DNA of 64,000 nucleotides from NCBI GenBank assembly GCA_027078365.1, contig JALWYQ010000044.1, positions 31,164-95,163 on the forward strand, given 5' to 3'. Source of the stretch: Phycisphaerae bacterium (GTDB taxonomy: Bacteria; Planctomycetota; Phycisphaerae; Sedimentisphaerales; Sedimentisphaeraceae). Made by a program: the position numbers and the translations under genes. The notes under the pieces were generated by a model. It made no database searches and had not been told where the DNA came from. It was given only the letters and a program-made list of their open reading frames with translations. Shown here piece after piece: positions 1 through 8,750 of this stretch. Within the stretch, counting starts at the first letter, position 1. Each line of letters opens with the position of its first letter.

Positions 1-266
1 GTTTCTAAAAACGGAAGGAATAGCTCGATATTCTCTTTAAAGTCAATGATTTCAATAATAATTGGCAAATCCTCACTTATACGTAATATACTTTCGTAGT
101 GTAATTTACTATGTAGGCCAAAGCTCATTACCCCTCTAGTTACCGTTACACCAGAGATGCCTAGTTCTTGCGCCTTGTTAACGATTCGATCGTAGAGAAG
201 TCTATGCTCGTATTTATCACTTTCGTTGATATAAATTTTAAGTCTAGTTTTCTCTATTAGTTTCAT
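1..266 (-). CDS. DUF190 family protein (partial, C-terminus off the left edge)
   Basis: The reverse strand opens with ATG at 266-264 behind an AGGAG ribosome site and stays open to the window edge, giving about 88 residues starting MKLIEKTRLKIYINESDKYE. The ESDKYEHRLLYDRIV stretch followed by GVTVTRGVMSFG is the recognisable pattern of the DUF190 family, small ferredoxin-like/PII-like fold proteins of unknown biochemical role. It lies 10 nt downstream of crcB on the same strand, and DUF190 genes are commonly linked to crcB, so a role in fluoride resistance or in modulating the channel is inferred from context only. Only the C-terminal end is missing. Confidence 0.85.
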   Translation of the reverse strand, partial: MKLIEKTRLKIYINESDKYEHRLLYDRIVNKAQELGISGVTVTRGVMSFGLHSKLHYESILRISEDLPIIIEIIDFKENIELFLPFLE

Positions 267-276
267 GAGAAATCTC

Positions 277-654
277 CTACCTAATTAAATGCAATAATGC
301 CTTAGCTGTAATCAAACCTAACACAACCATTAAGACTCCACCAATGTTACTAACCACTATATTAATAATGGCAGGAATCCATTGGTTAGTTCTGATCAAA
401 TTTGTGGTTTCTAAAGCAAAGGTTGAAAACGTAGTAAATGCGCCGAGAAAGCCTATGAATATCATACTATGAAGCTCTGGTGATATAACCATTCTAGAAG
501 TAATTGGCAAAAGCAGGCCTATAACAAAACATCCTATCATATTGACTGTTAATGTTGGTATTGGCCAGATAGAATTGTCTACTAGACCGCCAACAAGGTA
601 TCTTGCAAGCGCGCCCAAAGCTCCACCAGATATAATAGCAATCAGTTTAAGCAT
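277..654 (-). CDS. crcB: CrcB/Fluc fluoride channel
   Basis: A 125-residue integral membrane protein with four predicted helices, the normal size for Fluc fluoride channels, which export fluoride as dual-topology dimers in the inner membrane. Visible family motifs are GGALGALARYL near the N-terminus, NMIGCFVIG in helix 2 and GFLGAFTTFSTFALE in helix 3, the last carrying the pore phenylalanine and threonine region. I start it at the ATG at 654-652, preceded by GAGAGAG; an in-frame ATG 14 codons upstream lacks a ribosome site and adds polar residues. It is first in a two-gene leftward operon with the DUF190 gene. I looked for a crcB-type fluoride riboswitch in the 660-846 gap and could not make one out. 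Confidence 0.93.
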   Translation of the reverse strand: MLKLIAIISGGALGALARYLVGGLVDNSIWPIPTLTVNMIGCFVIGLLLPITSRMVISPELHSMIFIGFLGAFTTFSTFALETTNLIRTNQWIPAIINIVVSNIGGVLMVVLGLITAKALLHLIR

Positions 655-846
655 AGATACACTCTCTCTAGGAAAATAATAAAAAGAAGTCCCCATAAGT
701 TTACATTTTTAGTTGTTAGTGGTCAATTTATAAATACGGTCCTGTTTTCTAGTATTGATTCTCAAAGTATCTCTGTTATTTCTGTGTGATTTATTGTAGT
801 ATACTATCTTGCTATGGATAATCGTTTTTTAGAAGGGTTCTTTAGC

Positions 847-1992
847 ATGATATACAAACAATATGGTAACACAGGATTAAAGGTCTCCGCTGTTGGTTTT
901 GGTGGTATGCGGTTTGATACTACTAAATCAAATGAAGAGAATGCAGAACTTGTCTTATATGCCTATGATAAGGGTATAAACTTTTTTGATACAGCCCCTG
1001 CCTACTGTGGCGACAGAAGTGAAGATATCTTTGGGATAGCGTTTAGACAATTAACTGCGCAGAGGAAGAAGTTTTTTGTTTCTACAAAAGGAACACCAAT
1101 TGAGTTTGATACTGCGCAAAAAGCACAGGATGCAGTTGATAGGTCTCTTGAGCGTTTGGGCATAGACTACATAGATTTTTACTATGTATGGTGTATTCGT
1201 ACGATGGCACAATACGAACTCGCAATGATTGATGGTGGTCAATATGAGGGATTACTAGAGGCTAAATCACAGAAGAAAATTAAGCACATCACGATATCTT
1301 CTCATCTTAGAGGGGATCAGCTAGGTAATATTCTAGCGAAAGATGAGTTTGATGGAGTTTTGCTTGGCATTAATATCCTAAATTTTGGATATCGTTGGAA
1401 AGCCGTCGAATTAGCCCATGAGAAAGGTCTGGGCGTGGTTGCCATGAATCCTCTTGCAGGTGGAGTTATTCCGCAAAATGAAAACAAGCTCTCCTACCTT
1501 GCCAGTGAAAACGAGACGCCAACTGAGGCCGCTCTTAGATTTTGTATCTCTTCTCCTCAAATAGCTGTTACTCTAAATGGTTTTACCACAAAAGAGCATA
1601 TTGATATGGCTTGCAAAGTTGCAGAGTCGGCTAAAGAGTTTAGCTCAGAGACACTTGATAAAATTAGAAAATCTACACCAGATGGCGTTAATAGACTGTG
1701 TACTTCCTGCGGATATTGTTTGAGAGATTGCCCAAAGAAGATCCCAATTTCGGGATATCTGCAGATTTATAACGAGTCTCTGATTGCAGATAGAAGCGAT
1801 TCTGAGATGATTAAGTTGATAAAAGACAATCATAGCTGGGGGCTTCTAGCTGATAAATGGGGCGATGCTAAAGATTGTATTAGATGTCACAGGTGCGAAG
1901 AAAATTGTACGCAACATATTGATATTATGGATCGCCTAGAGCAGATGAGCAGGTGGGAAGAAAAAGCGTATGAGTTAGAAGAGAATTCATAG
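847..1992 (+). CDS. Aldo/keto reductase with C-terminal 4Fe-4S ferredoxin-like domain
   Basis: About 381 residues. The N-terminal two thirds are an aldo/keto reductase TIM barrel (GNTGLKVSAVGFGGM, FFDTAPAYCGDRSE with the catalytic Asp/Tyr region, SLERLGIDYIDFYYVW). The C-terminal third has two cysteine clusters, CTSCGYCLRDCPKKIPI and CIRCHRCEENCTQ, which fit two 4Fe-4S centres, so it belongs to the ferredoxin-fused AKR group common in anaerobes. Substrate unknown. The ATG at 847 is chosen because GAAGGG lies ten bases upstream and the family motif begins right after; an ATG at 814 would add 11 atypical residues. Divergent from crcB. Probably cytoplasmic. Confidence 0.9.
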   Translation: MIYKQYGNTGLKVSAVGFGGMRFDTTKSNEENAELVLYAYDKGINFFDTAPAYCGDRSEDIFGIAFRQLTAQRKKFFVSTKGTPIEFDTAQKAQDAVDRSLERLGIDYIDFYYVWCIRTMAQYELAMIDGGQYEGLLEAKSQKKIKHITISSHLRGDQLGNILAKDEFDGVLLGINILNFGYRWKAVELAHEKGLGVVAMNPLAGGVIPQNENKLSYLASENETPTEAALRFCISSPQIAVTLNGFTTKEHIDMACKVAESAKEFSSETLDKIRKSTPDGVNRLCTSCGYCLRDCPKKIPISGYLQIYNESLIADRSDSEMIKLIKDNHSWGLLADKWGDAKDCIRCHRCEENCTQHIDIMDRLEQMSRWEEKAYELEENS

Positions 1993-2291
1993 AGTTTGAT
2001 TAACACTCTTGCCTCCTTAATGCTATTCGTTAAGCGAGACAGTAGCAACTGGCCTTTGATCAAAATGTAGGAGAGTCCCGACTTTCTTTTGCATCCTTAC
2101 TGTCGTTTGCGTCCTTTGTGTTAAGGAAAGCAAAGCGGTAAACCTCTCCAGTATTAATAGAGGATAGCTCTCAATTACCAGATTTGAGGGTATTGGTTCT
2201 AGAATCACAAAAGGCTCCCCCTTTGCAAGGGAAGCCTTCCGATGAACCACTTCAAATGGTTTGATGTGATTATTATAAAGTGATGCAATTT
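1993..2291. repeat. Non-coding gap with dispersed word repeats and a hairpin
   Basis: No convincing gene. Around 2080-2140 it carries GTCGTTTGCGTCCTTTGTG, the same wording as the intergenic repeats at 45.0-45.3 and 48.9 kb (runs of GACGCAAAGG or its complement). At 2211-2238 an imperfect hairpin AAGGCTCCCCCTTTGC followed by AAGGGAAGCCTT is of the GGCTCCCCC...GGGGGAGCC type found scattered between genes in many environmental genomes. A 75-codon reverse open frame here is made of this repeat wording and looks accidental. Confidence 0.5.
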
Positions 2292-2879
2292 CTATTTTCT
2301 TCTTCGAATTAGGAGTCCACCAAGACCAAGAATCGCCATGGTTGCAGGTTCTGGAACAACATTGCCAGTATCCACGATTTTTATAGCGTCAAGATTCGGA
2401 GTTCCATGAGAATCAAACTCTGGATTATCAATTAAATCAGCACAGCCAAAATTTGTTCTTAACAAAGGAAGACACGATGAATTATCTCTAACATACAAGT
2501 ATGTCCCTGTGTTGTTAGTTTGAAGGTCTATAGTTGCTAGGACAACTCTGCCACTAAAATCTTTATCATCAACGCAAACAGTAAAGACGCCTGTAAAGGC
2601 AGCAAAAGTAGTGTTGTATGAGTCTGCAGAAACTAGTTCTACACCAACCAAATCTGTATAGTTTTGATTGAATTCAAGTGCTACTCTAGCATTTCCAGTC
2701 CAGTCGCCAAAGAAATTAGCAACGAGATCTATGCTGTAGATATCACTTGCAGGGTTTTGATCTGGAGATGCTACCAAATCTAGGTCTATCGCAGTTTTGT
2801 GTGTGCAACAATTCATCCACGTTGCACTCGCAATCGTAGGCAATGTGAGTAGTACCACCAATGCCAATAACTTCTTCAT
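2292..2879 (-). CDS. PEP-CTERM sorting domain protein
   Basis: 195 residues. A signal peptide (MKKLLALVVLLTLPTIASA) is followed by a beta-rich, cysteine-containing extracellular region with no family I can name, and the protein ends VPEPATMAILGLGGLLIRRRK: a PEP motif, a hydrophobic helix and a basic tail. That tripartite tail is the PEP-CTERM signal recognised by exosortase, which processes and anchors exported proteins, often in exopolysaccharide-producing Gram-negatives and planctomycetes. Start ATG has AGGAAG and TAGGA upstream. It stands alone on the minus strand; no exosortase gene is in the window. The middle region could be a cohesin-like beta sandwich, but this is only an impression. 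Confidence 0.88.
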   Translation of the reverse strand: MKKLLALVVLLTLPTIASATWMNCCTHKTAIDLDLVASPDQNPASDIYSIDLVANFFGDWTGNARVALEFNQNYTDLVGVELVSADSYNTTFAAFTGVFTVCVDDKDFSGRVVLATIDLQTNNTGTYLYVRDNSSCLPLLRTNFGCADLIDNPEFDSHGTPNLDAIKIVDTGNVVPEPATMAILGLGGLLIRRRK

Positions 2880-3200
2880 AATCCTACTTCCTTAAAAATG
2901 TAATAATGTTTAATCGCGCAGCTGCGCATTCTATAGACTCAAAACACATTACATCTCCCCAAAAGTGGTCACCTCTACCACAAAAGGATTATACATCTTT
3001 TGGTAGTCCCATTTCAATGACTAGGCATCGGTTTTTCGCGGATAAAGAGGGAATTTATCGGACAATATAGCGAGGCAGTAACGATTGTAGCGATAATTCT
3101 AATGGTATGGCTGTTGATGCGAGGTTGTACATTCAAAACCAGACTTCAGACAACCAGAAAACACCACTGTTTCGACTGTTTTTCTCAGGTTATTATTGGA
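2880..3200. other. Intergenic gap without a recognisable gene
   Basis: About 320 bases between two leftward genes. It contains a small inverted repeat CCAAAAG (2957-2963 region) paired with CTTTTGG about 40 bases on. A forward open frame from 3102 runs antisense into the next gene and is judged spurious. No tRNA or riboswitch was recognised. Confidence 0.4.
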
Positions 3201-4673
3201 CTACCTGTTCTGCATCTGAGGAATTCTGTATCTTTGGCTTATATTCATATCGGCGATAGCTGCCTTAGCTCTATCTATGACGATGGTTGGATAATCAAGT
3301 TCAAATTCAACAATATCAAAACCGTCAATCGAGTCACCATTTAATGCATCGAATACATCATCCATAGAGCCGATGTTCTTGTTGTTAATCTTTGAGACTA
3401 CAAGGCCTGCCAATTGCTGATAACCAACATTAATATCATCAGGTATCACCTGCGATAGTATGATAACTTCTTTTCTCTCTGGTGTTGGTTTAAATGATAG
3501 ACGTTTGTATATATCCAATAGATATGGAGAAACACTGCCCCTCCAATCGCTACCCCATAGTTTTAAATACGGACGTGTTAACTGTTCAAAGACAAAACCG
3601 CCTCTTATTATAAATTTCGGCTGTTTAGATCTCTGATAGTATGGAACTAGCATATCTTCAACCTTGAAATTCTTGCATTCAACTTCAAGTGATTGTTTTT
3701 TACCATTGCGATAAATTTCAAAGTTAATTTTTTCGCCGATAGGTTTACTTGTGATTAGATATTCATAGTTTAGCTCACCGTAGAGAGGGTGCTTGAATTT
3801 TCCATATGCGTTAATCGTATGATTGTCTATTGCAACGATACAATCGTTTACCTTTAATTCCTCTGCACCTGTTCCAATATTTCTAAGCGAGCTAATATAA
3901 ACTCCGTTAGTCTCATCATCTGGCAGTGAAAGAAATCTTCTTCTTGCTGGATCAATAAGTTTTTCTGCCTTAAACCCTATCATGCCAAATCCGTGGTACG
4001 ATTCCTTCTTAGACTCTTCCAAGAAAATCTTTATTGTCTCAGCAGGGATGACTCCAGACTCTTTAGAGTCTCCATCAAACCAAGACGCAATGCCAACAGC
4101 CTTATCTTGATCGTAGAAGATTTCTCCCCAACCAGTTTCTTGTGAGGCGTTGGCAACAACGTATGTTAGATTTCTAGTATGCGAGCAACTACTTTTACTA
4201 ACGAGAGCTCTATCCATATAGCCTCGCCCGGTTATAACTTCGCTACGTGAATTTAACCAGTAACTGCGTAATTGTGCACCTTCTTTGTAATCTCCAAACA
4301 CAACAGGTGTTAGAGGTTTATAATCTTGACCTTTATCAATCTCGAGCAATGCTAGATTTAGAGAGTAGTCTAGTGATTTAATCTTGGCAGAGAGATATTC
4401 GTTGCTTGAATTCAATTTAATTTTGATAAAGGTTGAGTCTATCAGAGCTTCTGCAGTTGTGAGTATCTGCGAACTTGATACTGCGCAGCCGTAGTAGGTG
4501 TTCCTTACGACATTCTTCTTCTTCCATGGCATATATTGATTATACGCCTGTGAGTAAACTGTGATATAGGCTAGTGAGTCCTTAACCTCATCTTTCTTTG
4601 GGAAGCCCTGTGCTGCTACCGAGATAGGTATTGAGATTATTGTTATCAATAGAGTTTGTAAGATTCGTTTCAT
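3201..4673 (-). CDS. HtrA/Deg-like secreted pseudoprotease
   Basis: 490 residues from the ATG at 4673 (an upstream TTG overlaps the previous gene). A signal peptide (MKRILQTLLITIISIPISVA) precedes a trypsin-like region, a PDZ region and a second PDZ-like region with GGFVFEQLTRPYLKLWG. It aligns throughout with its upstream neighbour but all three catalytic positions have changed: His becomes Glu75 (ILTTAEAL against ILTNAHNV), Asp becomes Asn106 (LNLALLEI against CDLATLKI), and the GNSGG serine loop is replaced by QETGWGE around residue 181. It should therefore be proteolytically dead while keeping the fold. The gene starts one base after the neighbour's stop, so the two are surely cotranscribed. 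A scaffold, chaperone or regulatory role in the periplasm is inferred. Confidence 0.85.
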   Translation of the reverse strand: MKRILQTLLITIISIPISVAAQGFPKKDEVKDSLAYITVYSQAYNQYMPWKKKNVVRNTYYGCAVSSSQILTTAEALIDSTFIKIKLNSSNEYLSAKIKSLDYSLNLALLEIDKGQDYKPLTPVVFGDYKEGAQLRSYWLNSRSEVITGRGYMDRALVSKSSCSHTRNLTYVVANASQETGWGEIFYDQDKAVGIASWFDGDSKESGVIPAETIKIFLEESKKESYHGFGMIGFKAEKLIDPARRRFLSLPDDETNGVYISSLRNIGTGAEELKVNDCIVAIDNHTINAYGKFKHPLYGELNYEYLITSKPIGEKINFEIYRNGKKQSLEVECKNFKVEDMLVPYYQRSKQPKFIIRGGFVFEQLTRPYLKLWGSDWRGSVSPYLLDIYKRLSFKPTPERKEVIILSQVIPDDINVGYQQLAGLVVSKINNKNIGSMDDVFDALNGDSIDGFDIVEFELDYPTIVIDRAKAAIADMNISQRYRIPQMQNR

Positions 4674-4674
4674 A

Positions 4675-6153
4675 TTAATATCCAAATGAAGATTGTGATG
4701 TTACGTTGTATTTTTCTAGAATTGTAGCATTATGAGCTTTTGCTAGTTTAGAATCGATTATCATTGTTTCGTTGTTACCTCGAAACTTTATTTCTATATA
4801 ATCATTCTTATTGTTCTCAATTAACGAGGCTAAATCTCTTAATGAGTTTACGGGTTCGTTATTTACAGATTTTACAACCTTATTACGAAATCTCTCACTG
4901 TAACTATTAACCTCATCTGGCAATATCTTTGAGATAACAACATATTCCTTGAGATGAGTATCCTTATTTATTTCACTACTATGGTAAAAGAGGAATTTTA
5001 GATAGCTAGGAATATCTTTAATCCATTCATTGCCCCAGCTCTCAAGGAAGTCTCTGGAAAGTTTGACAAAAACAAACCCGCCATATGTGTAGTAATCTGG
5101 TTTTACATCATACATCTTTGAATAATTTATGATTGGTCTATCGTTAGCTAGGGTAACAGTCGTCTTTAGAAGTTTGCCATCTCTGTAAAACTCAAAATCG
5201 ATCTTATCTCCAATCTGGTGAGCCTCTATAGCTTCGGCGTAGTGGAGTCTTAGTCCATAAATCATTATCTTACCGTCGTTGTCTATTTCCCATCCGTCAA
5301 TTTTGGAGATACAGTCATTCTTTTTAAATTTATCTGTAACACTACTTCCAACAAGTGTGCTAAGAACCACAACGCCTTGCGCATCCTCTGGTAATTTTAA
5401 ATATCGAGAGTAACTTTTACTATGAAGTCCAGGATAGATGCTCATGCCCAGATTTCCATATCCATCGTAATGACCGTCTGATATATCTGTTAAGAAATGC
5501 TTGATGACCGTTGTTGGAATCATATAGCCAATATTTTCTGCAGAGGTTAGACCTTGAAATGCAATGCCAACTACTTTAGCGTTTTGCATCACAGGCCCAC
5601 CAGAGTTGCCAGGGTTAATCGCAGCATCAGTTTGGATAACAAGGTGCATGTCTGCTCCGGTGTGGCTGTATCTATCAACTTGAATCCTTGAGACAACACC
5701 TTGTGTTACTGATAGCTGTGAACCGCCTAGTGGAAAGCCATATGTTGTTACCGTTGTGTGTAGTTTTGGAAGGTCGCCAATCTCCAAACTTGATGTAGAA
5801 TCAAAAAAGCCAGCCGGTTCGACAATCTTTAGAGTCGCTAAGTCACAATCGTTTGCGATAAATTCAACTCTAGCTAGATACTTCTGAGCGCTAGACTGCT
5901 TTTTAACAATTATATATTTTGCATTAGCAACGTTGTGTGCGTTAGTTAGGATTCTCTCATTATCGATGATAAATCCAGACCCAATACCTTGCCTAAATGG
6001 TTGCATTTTCCAAGGGGCAGTGAAGTCAGGTGCTTGAGTCGCACTTTGTATCATCACCACAGATTTTTTCATCTCTTCGATTCCCAAGGAATCTGTGGCG
6101 AATGTGATACTGGTAATTAAGGCGATAATTGCAAGATAAAAACGTACTGACAT
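4675..6153 (-). CDS. HtrA/Deg-type serine protease with PDZ domains
   Basis: 492 residues with signal peptide (MSVRFYLAIIALITSITFA), hence periplasmic or envelope. The trypsin-like domain has an intact triad: His73 in LTNAHNVAN, Asp104 in NDCDLATLKI and Ser184 in NPGNSGGPV. A PDZ region follows from about residue 235 (GMSIYPGLHS... GVVVLSTLVGSS... NDCISKIDG), then a second PDZ-like region containing GGFVFVKLSRDFLESWG, the arrangement seen in Deg2/Deg9-like proteases (trypsin, PDZ, PDZ_3) rather than in canonical E. coli DegP. Likely envelope protein quality control. Immediately followed by its catalytically degenerate paralogue. Confidence 0.9.
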   Translation of the reverse strand: MSVRFYLAIIALITSITFATDSLGIEEMKKSVVMIQSATQAPDFTAPWKMQPFRQGIGSGFIIDNERILTNAHNVANAKYIIVKKQSSAQKYLARVEFIANDCDLATLKIVEPAGFFDSTSSLEIGDLPKLHTTVTTYGFPLGGSQLSVTQGVVSRIQVDRYSHTGADMHLVIQTDAAINPGNSGGPVMQNAKVVGIAFQGLTSAENIGYMIPTTVIKHFLTDISDGHYDGYGNLGMSIYPGLHSKSYSRYLKLPEDAQGVVVLSTLVGSSVTDKFKKNDCISKIDGWEIDNDGKIMIYGLRLHYAEAIEAHQIGDKIDFEFYRDGKLLKTTVTLANDRPIINYSKMYDVKPDYYTYGGFVFVKLSRDFLESWGNEWIKDIPSYLKFLFYHSSEINKDTHLKEYVVISKILPDEVNSYSERFRNKVVKSVNNEPVNSLRDLASLIENNKNDYIEIKFRGNNETMIIDSKLAKAHNATILEKYNVTSQSSFGY

Positions 6154-6214
6154 GTTAATCCTATCAAAAAGATGTTTGAGTTATAAGGGTAAGGCTAATC
6201 TTAGACGTGGAGGG

Positions 6215-6496
6215 TTAGTCGAAACTATAATACTTCTTTATCGTTTCAGTAATTATCCACTTGCAGGAAAGTCCGTTTGGAAAAATTACTAAGTCTCCAC
6301 TCTCAAAAGTTACGCTCTTTTTAGGGTCGTCAGAATCAACTACCGTTGCCTTGCCCTCTATGATAAGGCAAGTTTCTGTTTGTGTGTATTCCCAGTCAAA
6401 CTCACTTGGTTCGGCAGACCAGACTGGCCATTGCTCACACTTAGCCCTATCTTCTTGTGTTGCTTTGCGTACAATAACGTCATCAACTGTTGGCAT
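6215..6496 (-). CDS. Small cupin domain protein (cupin_3/DUF861-like)
   Basis: 93 residues, single-domain cupin. The pattern ETCLIIEGKATVVDSD, then VTFESGDLVIFPNGLSCKWII and KKYYSFD matches the cupin_3 (DUF861) family, small beta-barrel proteins of varied or unknown function (relatives include ureidoglycolate-related and plant enhancer proteins). A strong TAGGAGG site lies eight bases before the ATG. It is 11 nt downstream of parA on the same strand and so probably its operon partner, though a functional link is not evident. Metal-binding histidines typical of catalytic cupins are mostly absent, so a catalytic role is doubtful. Confidence 0.85.
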   Translation of the reverse strand: MPTVDDVIVRKATQEDRAKCEQWPVWSAEPSEFDWEYTQTETCLIIEGKATVVDSDDPKKSVTFESGDLVIFPNGLSCKWIITETIKKYYSFD

Positions 6497-6507
6497 TTTG
6501 TTTCCTC

Positions 6508-7425
6508 CTAGTATTCTTGAGTTATTGGCTTATCTGTTTCTTGAGTAATCTGATTTTCTACGTCTTGCTTAGTATCTAGAGCTTCCTGTTTTGGTTTGTA
6601 GTCTATTCCTTGAGTTTCAATAGGAGACCCTTTTTGCACTGCGCCATTTATGAAATATTCGGCTACCTGCATGTAGTCGATTGCGCCGTTACATTTTGGT
6701 TCGTATTCAAAGATTGTTTGGCCATAACTTGGCGCTTCTGCAAGTTTGACGTTTCTGCGTATTTGGACAGGGATTAACTCTGCTCTATTCCACGCGCACT
6801 GAGAATCTCTTGAGTTTTGTAAAAATTCTTCAATGTCGTTTTTTACTTCACAAGACAGAGACGTCCTTGCATCGTACATACACAAGAGTATGCTTGAGAC
6901 CCTAAGGGCTGGATTGATTCTTTTGTTTACTAGAGTTGCTGTTTCAAGAAGCTTGCCTAGGCCCTGTAGGGCTAGAAAGTGTGGTTGTAGAGGGATTAAT
7001 ATCTCTTTTACCGCGGCAAGGGAATTTAAGCTAAGCAATCCAAGTGAAGGAGGGCAATCTATAATTAGAAAGTCATAATCATCTTTTATCTTTTCAATGG
7101 CTTCACGCAGAATAATTTCACGACCGACCACATTGACGAGTTCGCTTTCGGCCCCAACAAGGTCGATGCTTGCCCCCATCAATGATATATTTTCACGCAC
7201 TTCTATCAAGGCATCCTTTGCCTCTACATTTTGAGTCAATACTTGATAAGCGCCCACCTCTAACTCTTCTGGATTTATTCCAAGATGTATCGTTAAGTGT
7301 GCTTGTGGGTCGAGGTCTATAAGTGCTACTTTCTTACCTTTTATAGCAAGCGCCGCTGCAGTATTGACAACTGTAGTTGTTTTGCCAACGCCACCTTTTT
7401 GATTTAGTATTGCTATAGTTCTCAC
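6508..7425 (-). CDS. parA: ParA/Soj family ATPase
   Basis: About 305 residues. The N-terminus MRTIAILNQKGGVGKTTT (read from GTG) holds the deviant Walker A of ParA/MinD ATPases; PPSLGLLSLNSLAA follows Walker B (FLIIDCPPS). ParA ATPases drive chromosome or cargo positioning. I start at GTG 7425 because GGAG sits nine bases upstream and the family begins exactly there; a TTG at 7443 with GAGAGG upstream would add six residues. The C-terminus has a glutamine/threonine-rich tail of about 35 residues. No parB or parS-like site is adjacent, so it could be a Soj-type chromosome segregator or an orphan ParA. Located downstream of ribH-nusB, before the cupin gene. Confidence 0.9.
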   Translation of the reverse strand: MRTIAILNQKGGVGKTTTVVNTAAALAIKGKKVALIDLDPQAHLTIHLGINPEELEVGAYQVLTQNVEAKDALIEVRENISLMGASIDLVGAESELVNVVGREIILREAIEKIKDDYDFLIIDCPPSLGLLSLNSLAAVKEILIPLQPHFLALQGLGKLLETATLVNKRINPALRVSSILLCMYDARTSLSCEVKNDIEEFLQNSRDSQCAWNRAELIPVQIRRNVKLAEAPSYGQTIFEYEPKCNGAIDYMQVAEYFINGAVQKGSPIETQGIDYKPKQEALDTKQDVENQITQETDKPITQEY

Positions 7426-7482
7426 TTTTTGAGGCTCCTGCAAAGGTTGTTTCCTCTCTCAAAAGAGTTTCTTGAGAGATTC

Positions 7483-7893
7483 TTATTCGTCGCTGATTTT
7501 CTTTCTGATAGCATCAAGCACTCCATTTATAAATCCAGGAGATTGCTGTGAGCTGAATTTCTTCGCCATCTCTATCCCTTCATTTATAACTACTTTATGC
7601 GGGATTTCTGGGCACTCGAGGAGTTGATAAGTGGATACACGAAGAATACTTCTCTCAACTGCAGAGATACGTGGTAGTTGCCAGCCCGAAGCCACCGATT
7701 GGATGAGATTGTCGCAGATATCTAGCTCTTTCCAAGCACCAAGGGCCCATTGCTTTGCCTGTTTTCGTATCAACTCGTCGTCACTATTTATGGCAAAGAA
7801 ATCGTCCATTACAGCCAATGCATTTTCACCCTGTGCATCTAGCTGAAAAAGCGCCTGCATTGCTAATTCTCTCGCTTTAGTACGTCTATCCAC
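7483..7893 (-). CDS. nusB: Transcription antitermination factor NusB
   Basis: 136 residues, the usual length. Starts MDRRTKARELAMQALFQLD from GTG with AGGAT upstream; the ARELAMQALFQLD opening, AVERSILRVSTYQLL and PHKVVINEGIEMAKKFSS...FINGVLDAI are diagnostic of NusB, the all-helical partner of NusE/S10 that binds boxA in rRNA leader transcripts. It follows ribH by 47 nt on the minus strand, the widespread ribH-nusB pairing, and precedes parA by 57 nt. Confidence 0.96.
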   Translation of the reverse strand: MDRRTKARELAMQALFQLDAQGENALAVMDDFFAINSDDELIRKQAKQWALGAWKELDICDNLIQSVASGWQLPRISAVERSILRVSTYQLLECPEIPHKVVINEGIEMAKKFSSQQSPGFINGVLDAIRKKISDE

Positions 7894-7940
7894 TGCTTTA
7901 TCCTGTAAGAATTAATGCGATATTACCTTGCTGCAATCGT

Positions 7941-8405
7941 CTATATTTGTTCAAGAACACTAACCATATCGATAGCGGATGCCGCAGCGTTTGCCCCAGC
8001 ATTTCCTGCTTTTGTTCCGGCTCTCTCAATGGCCTGTTCGATGCTATCGCACGTGAGAATTCCAAACATCGCTGGAACGCCTGTGTCATAATTGATTTGA
8101 CCGACACCTCTGGTAACCTGCTGGCAGACGTAATCGTAGTGGTCTGTCTGGCCACGGATAACTGCACCAAGGCAGATGACGGCATCGTATTGACCGCTTT
8201 GAGCGAGTTTTTTAGCGGCTAGAGTTAATTCGACTGCCCCTGGCACCCAGACAACTACAATTTGTTCTTCCTTTGCACCATGCCTAGTTAAGGTGTCAAT
8301 CGCTCCGCCTAGGAGTTTATTGGTTATAAATTCATTGAAACGGCTTACAACAATTGCAAATTTGGCACTGCCGACAGCCATCTGGCCTTTAATCTCTTTT
8401 ATCAT
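7941..8405 (-). CDS. ribH: 6,7-dimethyl-8-ribityllumazine synthase
   Basis: 154 residues. Condenses 5-amino-6-ribitylaminouracil with 3,4-dihydroxy-2-butanone 4-phosphate in the penultimate step of riboflavin synthesis. Recognised by [52 protein letters not shown] with the catalytic His of the RGxTxHxD motif, and [29 protein letters not shown] lies ahead of the ATG. First gene of ribH-nusB-parA-cupin. No FMN riboswitch was recognised upstream. Confidence 0.97.
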   Translation of the reverse strand: MIKEIKGQMAVGSAKFAIVVSRFNEFITNKLLGGAIDTLTRHGAKEEQIVVVWVPGAVELTLAAKKLAQSGQYDAVICLGAVIRGQTDHYDYVCQQVTRGVGQINYDTGVPAMFGILTCDSIEQAIERAGTKAGNAGANAAASAIDMVSVLEQI

Positions 8406-8750
8406 TTTAATAGACTCCGTGTTTGGTTTAATTCTTAACAGCTACGCCTATTGGCGCAGAGCGTTTTTGCTTATAGGACTCAACCCCAAGACCCTCCACA
8501 GAAATCTCTTGTTCTGCATAAATAGCCGTAACCGTAGCAATATCCACTAGAGGGTAACTGCCGATATTCTAAAGTGTTATGAGTTTACAATCCAGAGAAA
8601 TTTCTTTAGGGCTATCTTTATAGTCAAAAAGTCTAAATTAAAAGTTTTGGAGAGTAAGTTGGCTCTTAAGATTGTCGAGAGAATAACTAGCAGAGATTAT
8701 TTATATGATATTTGAATTAGCTTAGAAACTAAGATATTTGCTAGGATATT
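8406..8750. other. Divergent intergenic region between ribH and the TPR gene
   Basis: 345 bases separating leftward ribH from the rightward TPR gene. On the minus strand, positions 8547-8428 form a 39-codon open frame from GTG that ends in [10 protein letters not shown]; it lacks a ribosome site and I do not call it. The right half is AT-rich and presumably carries promoters. Nothing else recognised. Confidence 0.4.

Noticed and set aside
660..846. Possible fluoride riboswitch ahead of crcB
   Set aside because: None of the conserved crcB-motif blocks could be found in the leader on the minus strand.
3102..3344. 80-codon forward frame in the gap before the pseudoprotease
   Set aside because: Its second half is antisense to the pseudoprotease gene and it has no start signal or protein-like composition.
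8428..8547. 39-codon leftward open frame upstream of ribH ending [10 protein letters not shown]
   Set aside because: Codons look plausible but there is no ribosome site, no recognisable family, and it begins with a GTG just after a stop. It could be a decayed end of a gene; not enough to call.
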